DNA of 64,000 nt from Paludibacteraceae bacterium (GTDB lineage Bacteria > Bacteroidota > Bacteroidia > Bacteroidales > Paludibacteraceae): NCBI GenBank assembly GCA_017632345.1, contig JAGBRL010000035.1:31810-95809 (forward strand). The letters run 5' to 3'. Under the pieces are notes generated by a model, which ran no database searches, was not told the origin of the DNA, and was given only the letters and a program-made list of their open reading frames with translations. Position 1 is the stretch's first letter, and the number at the start of each line of letters is the position of its first letter. A program made the translations under genes and the position numbers. Shown in pieces: positions 1 to 7,619 of the stretch.

Positions 1-246
1 GACGAGATGGTGCAGAACGTGGAGAAGGGAAAGAGCCGCATCTACTCTAACCTGCCCTATTTGCAGGAGATGAACCGCGCAAAGCCGTTCTCTGTCACCT
101 TGCAGCTTTTTGTAGAATCTAAGCTTGACGAGATTGTGGATATGTTCCGCAACTCCATGCCGAACGAAAAGAAGGAACTTTACGAAATTCTGTCGTCTAT
201 CGTACCTACTCAGACGAACAAGCTTAAAGATCTGCTTGAAGAGTGA
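1..246 (+). CDS. C-terminal end of an unrecognised protein, cut by the window edge
   Basis: The reading frame is open from the first base, so the visible 81 codons are probably the 3' end of a longer gene; a methionine at base 7 could also be a start. The peptide is charged and probably helical, ending in NKLKDLLEE. I do not recognise the family and assign no function. It is followed by a strong intrinsic terminator, which supports this being the real end of a transcription unit. Confidence 0.5.
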   Translation, partial: DEMVQNVEKGKSRIYSNLPYLQEMNRAKPFSVTLQLFVESKLDEIVDMFRNSMPNEKKELYEILSSIVPTQTNKLKDLLEE

Positions 247-281
247 CTTCTCCATCTGCAGACTCTGACTGCATAACTTTC

Positions 282-315
282 GCGGGGCTCTTCTAAGAGT
301 TCCGCTTTTGTTTTT
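282..315 (+). terminator. Intrinsic terminator after the first gene
   Basis: An 11-bp stem, GCGGGGCTCTT pairing with AAGAGTTCCGC (two G-T pairs), closes a 2-nt loop and is followed by TTTTGTTTTT. It separates the partial first gene from the MFS gene. Confidence 0.85.
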
Positions 316-384
316 CCGCCGCTTCAAAAGTCAAGATTTCTTAAAGAAAGAGCCAAGTTCAAGGAGAATGAAAAGCGAGATTCT

Positions 385-421
385 CTTTTTTTCGTCAAAA
401 AATCACTACCTTTGCGCCGCT
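385..421 (+). promoter_or_regulatory. Bacteroidetes-type promoter of the MFS gene
   Basis: A TACCTTTG -7 box lies at 407-414 and matches the TAnnTTTG consensus of the Bacteroidetes primary sigma factor. The -33 region is only a T-rich stretch. Transcription would start near 421, about 40 nt before the ATG. Confidence 0.6.
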
Positions 422-462
422 ATTGAACTTGAGGTATAAATTTTCTTAAAAGACAAAAAAAA

Positions 463-1614
463 ATGACAGTTTCAAAAACCAAACGTCACGCGCGCGAAGC
501 GTTGCTGAGCCAGTACTTTTTCATGGGCTTTATTTTCGCGACGCTATTCTCCAGATTTCCTTCTGTGCAGGAGCATTACGGGCTCTCCATTTCCGAACTT
601 TCGACAATACCGTTCTGCATGTCAATCGGGTCACTTTTGATGATGCCGTTCTGCGGGTATCTGGCAGGCAAGTTCGGGAGCAAAAAGCTTTCGGCTATGG
701 GCTATGTGTACATGTCTCTGTTCGCCCTGCTCATGCTTCTGCCGACGAACGCCCTGATCTATCCGTTCTGCATGCTCTACGGCGTGTTTGTGTCGCTCAC
801 AGACATTGCCATCAACGCGAACTCGATAATTGTGGAAAAGGCGTACAAGCGTCCCATCATCGGACTGTTCCACGCGCTGTTTTACGTGGGCGTGGGCGCA
901 GGCGCTATCCTGAGCATTATCTGCCTGACCCTCAACGTAAACGTGGCGGCTCATTTCATGATGGTGTCTGCCATCTCGCTGATTCAGTTCTACATCGTGC
1001 GCACTTACTTTCTCAAAGAAACACCGTCCAAGAAAAACGTTCCGCAAGGATTCAAGCTGCTGCTGCCCAAAGGCGTTTTGCTGCTTATCGCGTTCATCGC
1101 CTTGTGCGGACGAATAATAGAGGGCAGCGTGTCTGACTGGAGCACGGTTTACATGAAAGAGATTGTTTCGCTGGAAGAGAACATCGCTCCGGTTGGGCTT
1201 CTGATATACGCGTCGTTCATTGCCTTTGGGCGATTCTTCGGAGACTCCATACGCAAGCGGTTCAGCGAGCCGACAATCCTTTTAGGATGCAGTTTTCTTG
1301 CCATGCTGGGACTGGGCGTGATGATTATGAAGACCGACATCTACTTTGCCGTCACAGGTCTGTTCATTTCAGGGCTTGGACTTTCGTGTCTTGTGCCGAT
1401 AATCTACAGTCTGGCAGGCAACCGCAAAGACGTAAGTCCGGGCACCGGCATAGCGATGGTGAACACAATCAGCGGCACCGGCTTTCTGTTCGGACCGTTC
1501 GTGATAGGCATGATAGCGGAGAAATACAACATGCACGTCTCCTTCATCTACATCTTCGTCCTCTCCGCAATCCTCTTCACCCTCTCCTGCGTGCTTTGGA
1601 AGAAGGGAAAATGA
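463..1614 (+). CDS. MFS transporter (sugar permease-like)
   Basis: This 383-residue protein is a polytopic inner-membrane carrier with about 12 hydrophobic segments and the usual MFS length. The loop after the second segment reads GYLAGKFGSKKLSAMG, a version of the MFS signature between helices 2 and 3. The repeated small and aromatic residues resemble the YbjJ/FucP-like sugar permease branch, but the substrate cannot be read from sequence. The gene is monocistronic, with its own promoter and a strong terminator. Its base composition is clearly more G+C-rich than the cas genes that follow, and the same frame contains several long shadow frames on the other strand. The transporter call is secure; the substrate is unknown. 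Confidence 0.85.
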   Translation: MTVSKTKRHAREALLSQYFFMGFIFATLFSRFPSVQEHYGLSISELSTIPFCMSIGSLLMMPFCGYLAGKFGSKKLSAMGYVYMSLFALLMLLPTNALIYPFCMLYGVFVSLTDIAINANSIIVEKAYKRPIIGLFHALFYVGVGAGAILSIICLTLNVNVAAHFMMVSAISLIQFYIVRTYFLKETPSKKNVPQGFKLLLPKGVLLLIAFIALCGRIIEGSVSDWSTVYMKEIVSLEENIAPVGLLIYASFIAFGRFFGDSIRKRFSEPTILLGCSFLAMLGLGVMIMKTDIYFAVTGLFISGLGLSCLVPIIYSLAGNRKDVSPGTGIAMVNTISGTGFLFGPFVIGMIAEKYNMHVSFIYIFVLSAILFTLSCVLWKKGK

Positions 1615-1634
1615 GAGATAAAACACTGAACAAG

Positions 1635-1681
1635 ACTCCTTTAGCCTCAAAAAAAACACATAAGGCTAAAGGAGTTTTTTT
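1635..1681 (+). terminator. Intrinsic terminator after the MFS gene
   Basis: The 11-bp stem CTCCTTTAGCC (1636-1646) pairs perfectly with GGCTAAAGGAG (1664-1674) and is followed by seven T. It isolates the cas operon from upstream transcription. Confidence 0.9.
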
Positions 1682-1735
1682 ATCCGCCCCACCCCTCAAA
1701 AAAAAAATCACATTTTTTTCAAAAAAACACATCTG

Positions 1736-1776
1736 TGACAGAAGTTGTCAAAAATAGGCTGTAGATTTGCGGCATA
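1736..1776 (+). promoter_or_regulatory. Probable cas operon promoter
   Basis: A TAGATTTG -7 box (1762-1769) fits TAnnTTTG, but no good -33 TTTG sits at the usual spacing. A short dyad TGACA-gaagt-TGTCA (1736-1750) lies immediately upstream and could be an operator. Transcription would start near 1776, downstream of the first in-frame ATG at 1767, which supports the cas12a start at 1839. Confidence 0.5.
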
Positions 1777-1838
1777 AAAATTTGGACAATACAATATTTA
1801 ACATTATATTGCAAACTATAATTTATAAATTTTATACT

Positions 1839-4800
1839 ATGACAGATTTAAGTTATTTTAGGCAGTTATATCAGCTAGCAAAGACTCTACGTTTTGAGCT
1901 AATCCCATTGGGAAGATCTTTAGAATTCATTAAAGCAAACGGACTGTTGTCACAGGATGAACATCGGTCAAAGAGTTACATATCTATGAAAAAAATCATA
2001 GACGAATATCACAAGAAGTATATTGAAGAAGCTTTATCCGATTTTAAATTGGAAATTGAAAACAAAGGAGAAAAAAACTCTTTGTCCGAATTTTTCTCAT
2101 ATTACAACAAAAGAAATCGAGATGAAGCTGATCAAAAAGCATTTGACAATATCCACGACAATTTACGAAAAACAATATCAAAGCAACTCAAGAATTCTGA
2201 AATTTACAATCGTATCGACAAGGACAAACTAATCAAAGAAGACTTGATGATGTTCGTGAAGTCTGACGAGTCCAAAATAGAACTGATAAAAGAATTTCAA
2301 AATTTCACTTCTTACTTCACAGGATTTCACGAAAATCGCCAAAACATGTACTCAGAAGAGGCTAAAGCAACTGCAATAGCTTATCGCTTGATTCATGAAA
2401 ACCTGCCTAAGTTCATTGACAACATGGCAGTTTTTGAAAAAGTTTGCAAAGTTCCTGAGTTGTACGAAAACACAAAAACTATTTATGAAGACTTCAAATC
2501 ATACTTGAATGTAAAGAAAATCGACGAGCTGTTTCAATTGCCTTATTACAGCATGCTTCTTACTCAAAAACAGATTGAAGTTTATAATTTCATCATAGGA
2601 GGAAAATCAGAAGGCAAAGAAAAAACAAAAGGGTTAAACGAGTATATCAATTTGTACAATCAGAAACAGAAAGACAAATCAAACCGTTTGCCTAAATTCA
2701 AACAACTTTTCAAACAAATTCTAAGCGACAGAGAATCTATTTCTTGGCTGCCGGAAAAATTTAATTCGGATAACGAATTACTTGAAAAACTAGAATGTTG
2801 TTACCATAATTTCGCATCTAGTAATGATGGGGCTTTATCTCTCTTCAAAAAGATACAAGACTTACTGCTGTCTTTATCAGAATATGACCTTAACAAGATT
2901 TATATCCGCAACGATTTGCAACTAACAGACATTTCTCAAAAAATGTTTGGGAATTGGGCTGTTATACAAAACGCTTTATTAGAAAATCTAAAAAGGAGTG
3001 TCAGTCAAAAGAAGAAAGAAAGTAACGAATTATACGAAGAACGCCTGAACAGTTCACTGAAATCAAAAGACAGTTTTTCTATCGAGGAAATAAATTCTGC
3101 ACTTAACAACTACAATATTGAAAACTCACCAATGTCCGTGTGCACTTACTTCTCCAATCTGGGAGAAAAGAAATCTGACTCAGACAGCGCTGGAAATGTT
3201 TTCGTTACAATAGATAACGCCTACAAGGAGATTAAAGCATTACTTAACTCTCCGTATCCTGAAGATAAAAATCTAGCACAGGACAAACTGAATGTAGAAA
3301 AAGTCAAAAATCTGCTAGATGCCATTAAAGATTTGCAGCGATTCATCAAACCGCTTTGCGGCAAAGGTAACGAGGCCGAAAAAGACGAACGCTTCTACGG
3401 AGAATTTATCGCTTTATGGGAAGAGCTGGACAAAATAACACCTCTCTACAACATGGTGCGAAACTATCTAACTAGAAAGCCATACTCCGTTGAAAAGTTC
3501 AAACTGAATTTTGAAAACACTCAGTTGCTAAAAGGTTGGGACTTAAACAAAGAGAGTGACAACACTTGCGTGATTCTCAGAAAGGATGGCTTGTACTATC
3601 TTGCAATAATGAATAAAAAAAACAATAAAGTATTCGAAAGCAAAAATCTAAAATCTAATGGCAAATGTTTTGAAAAGATGGAGTATAAACTATTGCCAGG
3701 AGCAAACAAAATGTTGCCTAAAGTGTTTTTCTCCAAATCGAGAATTGACGAATTTAAACCAAGTGAACAATTGCTGAAAAATTACGAAAAAGGGACTCAT
3801 AAAAAAGGTGCCAATTTCAAACAGGAAGATTGCCACGCTCTCATCGACTTCTTCAAACGTTCGATAGAAAAGCATGAAGACTGGAAGAATTTCAGTTTTA
3901 ATTTTTCTGACACACAATCATACGAAGACCTGAGCGGCTTCTACAGAGAAATTGAACAGCAAGGCTATAAAATTTCATTCCGAAACGTCTCTGTCGATTA
4001 TGTCAACTCGCTTGTTGACGAGGGCAAAATATATCTTTTCAAAATCTACAACAAAGACTTTTCGCCTTATAGCAAAGGAACTCCAAACTTGCACACGCTT
4101 TATTGGAAGATGCTTTTTGACGAACGTAATTTATCCGATGTTGTCTTTAAACTAAACGGACAGGCTGAAGTGTTTTTCAGAAAGGCGAGCATCTCCCATG
4201 ACAAGCCAACTCATCCAGCCAACCAACCAATTAAGAATAAAAACATTCTTAACAAGAAGAAAACAAGTACTTTTGAATATGATCTGATTAAGGACAAACG
4301 CTTTTCGCAAGACAAATTTCAGTTTCATGTGCCAATTACACTGAATTTTAAAAGTACTGGACGAGATAATATAAACCCTACTGTTTGGGAACACATACGC
4401 AAGTCGGAAGACCTTCATGTCATTGGCATAGACCGAGGAGAAAGGCACTTGCTATACCTCACTGTTATTGACATGAAAGGTAACATCAAGAAACAATTTT
4501 CTCTTAATGAAATTGTCAACGAATACAATGGTAACACTTACAGAACCAATTACCATGATTTATTAGCAAAAAAAGAAGAGGAACGAGATATTGCTCGCAA
4601 AAGCTGGCAAACAATTGAAAACATCAAAGAGCTAAAAGAAGGTTATTTGAGCCAAGTTATTCATAAAATATCAGAACTAATTGTGGAATACAACGCAATT
4701 GTAGTACTGGAAGACTTAAACATGGGCTTTATGCGTGGTCGTCAGAAAGTGGAAAAGTCTGTTTATCAGAAGTTTGAAAAAATGCTAATAGACAAACTCA

Positions 4801-5639
4801 ACTATTTGTCTGATAAAAACAAAGTTCCTGAAGCTGAAGGCGGAATACTCAACGCATACCAATTAACAAACAAATTTGAAAGTTTTGAAAAGGTGGGCAA
4901 ACAGAGCGGATTCCTTTTCTACACACAAGCGTGGAATACAAGCAAGATAGACCCAGCAACCGGATTTGTCAACTTGTTCGACACTCGTTATTCTAATGTA
5001 GAAAATGCCCGCAAGTTCTTTGACAAATTCGACTCTATCAGCTACAACAGCACAAAAGGTTGGTTTGAATTTGAATTTGACTATTCTAACTTTACAGCAA
5101 AGGCTGACGGAACTCGAACAAAATGGACTCTATGCACTTACGGCAATAGATTGGAAAACTTCCGCAACCCTGGAAATAATTCTAACTGGGACAACAAAGA
5201 AGTTGACCTCACTGCAGAATTCAATAAGCTCTTTGACAAATTTAACATAAGTCTAAATTCTGATTTGAAAACGGAAATTGCAAAACAAAACTCAAAAGAG
5301 TTTTTCGAAAAACTGCTGCACCTGATTAAACTGACTTTGCAAATGCGAAACAGCAAAATTGGGACAGAAATTGATTACATGCAATCTCCTGTCGCTGACA
5401 AAAACGGAGTTTTCTACAATAGTGACAACGAAAAACAAAAAGGCAAAGATGCTGAAGGAAATTGGATTGCCACACTTCCAGTCGATGCCGATGCTAATGG
5501 AGCATACAATATTGCAAGGAAAGGCCTTTGGATTATCAGTCAGATAAAAAAGACAGAGAACAACGAAAAGCCTAATTTGGCAATTAGCAATAAAGAATGG
5601 TTGAAATTCGCACAAGAAAGGCCATATCTAGAAGACTAA
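1839..5639 (+). CDS. cas12a: Cas12a (Cpf1), type V-A CRISPR effector nuclease
   Basis: This 1266-residue RNA-guided DNA endonuclease processes its own pre-crRNA and cuts target DNA with one RuvC site. The start at 1839 is preferred over 1767 because it gives the family N-terminus (KTLRFELIPLG) and lies after the putative transcription start. The RuvC acidic triad is present: D865 in GIDRGERH, E958 in VVLEDLNMGF and D1218 in DADANGAYN. The Nuc-domain arginine is R1170 in LQMRNS. The crRNA-processing residues equivalent to FnCas12a H843, K852 and K869 are H792, K801 and K818. The length is normal (family about 1200-1350). The WED, PI and RuvC parts read much like FnCas12a, while the N-terminal REC lobe is more divergent. 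It is the first gene of the cas12a-cas4-cas1-cas2 operon, with a 2-nt gap to cas4. The gene is A+T-rich compared with neighbours. From the family a T-rich PAM is expected; that is inference. Confidence 0.98.
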   Translation: MTDLSYFRQLYQLAKTLRFELIPLGRSLEFIKANGLLSQDEHRSKSYISMKKIIDEYHKKYIEEALSDFKLEIENKGEKNSLSEFFSYYNKRNRDEADQKAFDNIHDNLRKTISKQLKNSEIYNRIDKDKLIKEDLMMFVKSDESKIELIKEFQNFTSYFTGFHENRQNMYSEEAKATAIAYRLIHENLPKFIDNMAVFEKVCKVPELYENTKTIYEDFKSYLNVKKIDELFQLPYYSMLLTQKQIEVYNFIIGGKSEGKEKTKGLNEYINLYNQKQKDKSNRLPKFKQLFKQILSDRESISWLPEKFNSDNELLEKLECCYHNFASSNDGALSLFKKIQDLLLSLSEYDLNKIYIRNDLQLTDISQKMFGNWAVIQNALLENLKRSVSQKKKESNELYEERLNSSLKSKDSFSIEEINSALNNYNIENSPMSVCTYFSNLGEKKSDSDSAGNVFVTIDNAYKEIKALLNSPYPEDKNLAQDKLNVEKVKNLLDAIKDLQRFIKPLCGKGNEAEKDERFYGEFIALWEELDKITPLYNMVRNYLTRKPYSVEKFKLNFENTQLLKGWDLNKESDNTCVILRKDGLYYLAIMNKKNNKVFESKNLKSNGKCFEKMEYKLLPGANKMLPKVFFSKSRIDEFKPSEQLLKNYEKGTHKKGANFKQEDCHALIDFFKRSIEKHEDWKNFSFNFSDTQSYEDLSGFYREIEQQGYKISFRNVSVDYVNSLVDEGKIYLFKIYNKDFSPYSKGTPNLHTLYWKMLFDERNLSDVVFKLNGQAEVFFRKASISHDKPTHPANQPIKNKNILNKKKTSTFEYDLIKDKRFSQDKFQFHVPITLNFKSTGRDNINPTVWEHIRKSEDLHVIGIDRGERHLLYLTVIDMKGNIKKQFSLNEIVNEYNGNTYRTNYHDLLAKKEEERDIARKSWQTIENIKELKEGYLSQVIHKISELIVEYNAIVVLEDLNMGFMRGRQKVEKSVYQKFEKMLIDKLNYLSDKNKVPEAEGGILNAYQLTNKFESFEKVGKQSGFLFYTQAWNTSKIDPATGFVNLFDTRYSNVENARKFFDKFDSISYNSTKGWFEFEFDYSNFTAKADGTRTKWTLCTYGNRLENFRNPGNNSNWDNKEVDLTAEFNKLFDKFNISLNSDLKTEIAKQNSKEFFEKLLHLIKLTLQMRNSKIGTEIDYMQSPVADKNGVFYNSDNEKQKGKDAEGNWIATLPVDADANGAYNIARKGLWIISQIKKTENNEKPNLAISNKEWLKFAQERPYLED

Positions 5640-5641
5640 AC

Positions 5642-6205
5642 ATGGAGAATTATATTTCCATATCAACTTTAAATGACTACATCTTTTGTCCGTACTCCAT
5701 ATACCTTCACAACGTGTATATGGATACGGACGAAGGGTTGTACCATGCAGCTCCACAAACCCGTGGGAAGATTTCGCATGAAGCAATTGACACAAAACGG
5801 ACAAACAACCGACGCAATTGCCTCCTGTCCATGCCCGTTTATTCTCGCAAATACAACTTAATGGGGAAGATTGACATTTACAGAACAGACGAAAAGCGGC
5901 TTGTCGAACGTAAATATAAGCTAACCAAGATTTTTCAAGGGCAAATTTATCAATTATGGGCTCAGTATTTCTGTTTGACTGAAATGGGCTATAGCGTAGA
6001 ACGGCTCGCCTTCTATGAAATATCGAGGAACAGAACCATTCCTATTCCTATTCCAAACCGTAATGAAGAACTGCAATTTGCCCATTTCATCGAGAAATTC
6101 AGAAACTTTAATCCTTCTGAAAATTTTATTGTAAATCCAAACAAATGCCGTCATTGCATATATTGCAATATCTGCGACAAAACTGAAGAAGACAATGTTT
6201 ACTAA
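5642..6205 (+). CDS. cas4: Cas4, CRISPR adaptation nuclease
   Basis: This 187-residue RecB-like Fe-S exonuclease trims and selects PAM-bearing prespacers for Cas1-Cas2. Visible PD-(D/E)XK residues are H46 (ISHEAID), D78 (GKIDIYR) and E89/K91 (VERKYK), followed by the Q-x-x-x motif GQIYQLWAQ. The Fe-S cluster ligands are C16 (FCPYSIY) and the C-terminal set C169, C172, C175 and C178. The start at 5642, two bases after cas12a, is chosen over an upstream in-frame codon inside cas12a because the family N-terminus begins here. It overlaps cas1 by 11 nt, implying translational coupling. The domain is complete, with no sign of decay. Confidence 0.95.
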   Translation: MENYISISTLNDYIFCPYSIYLHNVYMDTDEGLYHAAPQTRGKISHEAIDTKRTNNRRNCLLSMPVYSRKYNLMGKIDIYRTDEKRLVERKYKLTKIFQGQIYQLWAQYFCLTEMGYSVERLAFYEISRNRTIPIPIPNRNEELQFAHFIEKFRNFNPSENFIVNPNKCRHCIYCNICDKTEEDNVY

Positions 6206-7166
6206 CAAAGATGTAGAACATAGAACAATTTACGTAGTCAACTGTATTAAAGACCGTAATTTACGTGTAAGCAACGGCGAACTTCTTTTAGAGGAGATTG
6301 ACGAGAAAAAGACACTCACAAAACTACCATTCCAAAAGATTTTGGCTCTATTTGTTGTGGGGCACATTCACGTCACAACTCCTCTCTTGGAAAAATGTAA
6401 AAAATTTAACGTTGCGTTAATTGTCATGAAACCGTCTTTTCGCCCTGTTTTCTTTTGGGCTGACGCAGCCGAAGCTAATTATTTACTTCGTCAAAAGCAA
6501 CACTCACTTCCCAAATCCGACATCCGCATTGCCAAATGGCTTGTGCAAGAAAAGGTCAAAAACCAATTGAAAACATTGCGAAATACAAGAAAAAAAGACC
6601 CCATGACCACGAACGCAGAAACAGTTTGCGTAAATGCTTTAGAAAACTGGCTTCCGAAAATTTCCAATTACGACAAGCTAATGGGTCTGGAGGGTTACGT
6701 ATCTAAAGCTTTCTTTTCCGCCTACTTTCAGGACTTGGGATGGAAAGAACGTTTGCCACGCACTAAATGCGACGCCCTAAACGCAACATTGGACATTGGT
6801 TACACGATGCTTTTCAACTACATTGAGTGTTTCGTTCGGATGTTCGGGTTTGACATTTATGTAGGCGTGTATCATCGCTTATGGTTTAAGCGGAAGTCTC
6901 TAATCTGCGATTTGGTAGAGCCTTTCAGATGTATAATAGACAAGACTGTAAGAAACGCATTTAACAAGAGACAATTCAAAACGAACGATTTCCAAATACA
7001 TAAGGGAGAATTCCGTCTGAAAATAGACAAAAACGGTGATTACATGAAGGTATTCTTTGACGCATTAATTCCTTACAAAATGGAGGTTTTCTGCTTTATT
7101 CGTTCATATTACCGCTGCTTTATGCAAGAGAAAGAAATTAGTAACTATCCTAAATTTGAATTATAA
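6195..7166 (+). CDS. cas1: Cas1, CRISPR spacer integrase
   Basis: This 323-residue metal-dependent integrase acts with Cas2 to insert new spacers at the leader end of the array. The catalytic residues are visible: E166 in MGLEGYVSKAFF, H227 in GVYHRLWF and D239/E242 in CDLVEPFR. The N-terminal beta-rich and C-terminal helical domains are full length for a type V-A Cas1. The ATG lies inside the end of cas4 (11-nt overlap), and the stop overlaps the cas2 start by one base (TAATG), so the three adaptation genes are probably translated as a coupled unit. There is no frameshift and no missing catalytic residue. Confidence 0.96.
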   Translation: MFTNKDVEHRTIYVVNCIKDRNLRVSNGELLLEEIDEKKTLTKLPFQKILALFVVGHIHVTTPLLEKCKKFNVALIVMKPSFRPVFFWADAAEANYLLRQKQHSLPKSDIRIAKWLVQEKVKNQLKTLRNTRKKDPMTTNAETVCVNALENWLPKISNYDKLMGLEGYVSKAFFSAYFQDLGWKERLPRTKCDALNATLDIGYTMLFNYIECFVRMFGFDIYVGVYHRLWFKRKSLICDLVEPFRCIIDKTVRNAFNKRQFKTNDFQIHKGEFRLKIDKNGDYMKVFFDALIPYKMEVFCFIRSYYRCFMQEKEISNYPKFEL

Positions 7167-7435
7167 TGCTAGTTGTAAGTTATGACATTCACGACACCAA
7201 ATTGCGCACTCGTTTTTCAAAAATGTTAACAAGAAACGGAGCTATACGCTTGCAATTTTCCGTTTATGAAGTAAATAATACCAAACGAGTTTTAGATAAT
7301 CTGATGATAAAGATAGAGCAATTTGCAAAAGAGTTTAGCGGAGCTGATAGCGTTATTATCTTTGACGTATCCGAAGTAAAGTTAAAAAAATATGGCAACG
7401 CCATACATAGAGATACGGACATTGTCTATTTATGA
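7166..7435 (+). CDS. cas2: Cas2, CRISPR adaptation protein
   Basis: This 89-residue ferredoxin-fold protein bridges two Cas1 dimers in the integration complex. It starts with the typical LVVSYDIHDTKLRTR motif (conserved Asp at position 7) and has the family's second strand QFSVYEV. The length is normal for the family. Its start overlaps the cas1 stop by one base. It is the last gene of the operon; the array leader begins directly after its stop. Confidence 0.95.
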   Translation: MLVVSYDIHDTKLRTRFSKMLTRNGAIRLQFSVYEVNNTKRVLDNLMIKIEQFAKEFSGADSVIIFDVSEVKLKKYGNAIHRDTDIVYL

Positions 7436-7619
7436 TATTTACAAACGTAAGTCTGAACAAAAATAGCATTATCGATAACCATCTGAAAACAAGCAAGTTA
7501 CTTCAACTGTAAATTTAAAGCGGGGATTTTTAGTTTTTTTAGACTTAAAATATTGTTATTTAATTGTTTGATTATTAATACAAATGAGTATATTTGCACA
7601 ACTCTTCCGCCCCCATAGG
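7436..7619 (+). promoter_or_regulatory. CRISPR leader with array promoter
   Basis: This 184-nt A+T-rich stretch separates cas2 from the first repeat. It contains a near-consensus Bacteroidetes promoter: TTTG at 7567-7570, an 18-nt spacer, and TATATTTG at 7589-7596. That places the start of the pre-crRNA near 7603, about 17 nt before repeat 1. The degenerate repeat at the opposite end supports this side as the leader and site of new insertions. No repeat-complementary tracrRNA is visible, as expected for type V-A. Confidence 0.8.

Noticed and set aside
1767..1838. Longer N-terminus of cas12a
   Set aside because: The extra 24 residues precede the conserved Cas12a start, and the ATG at 1767 lies in the predicted -7 box.
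7436..7619. Possible tracrRNA or scout RNA in the leader
   Set aside because: No stretch complementary to the repeat is visible, and type V-A does not need one.
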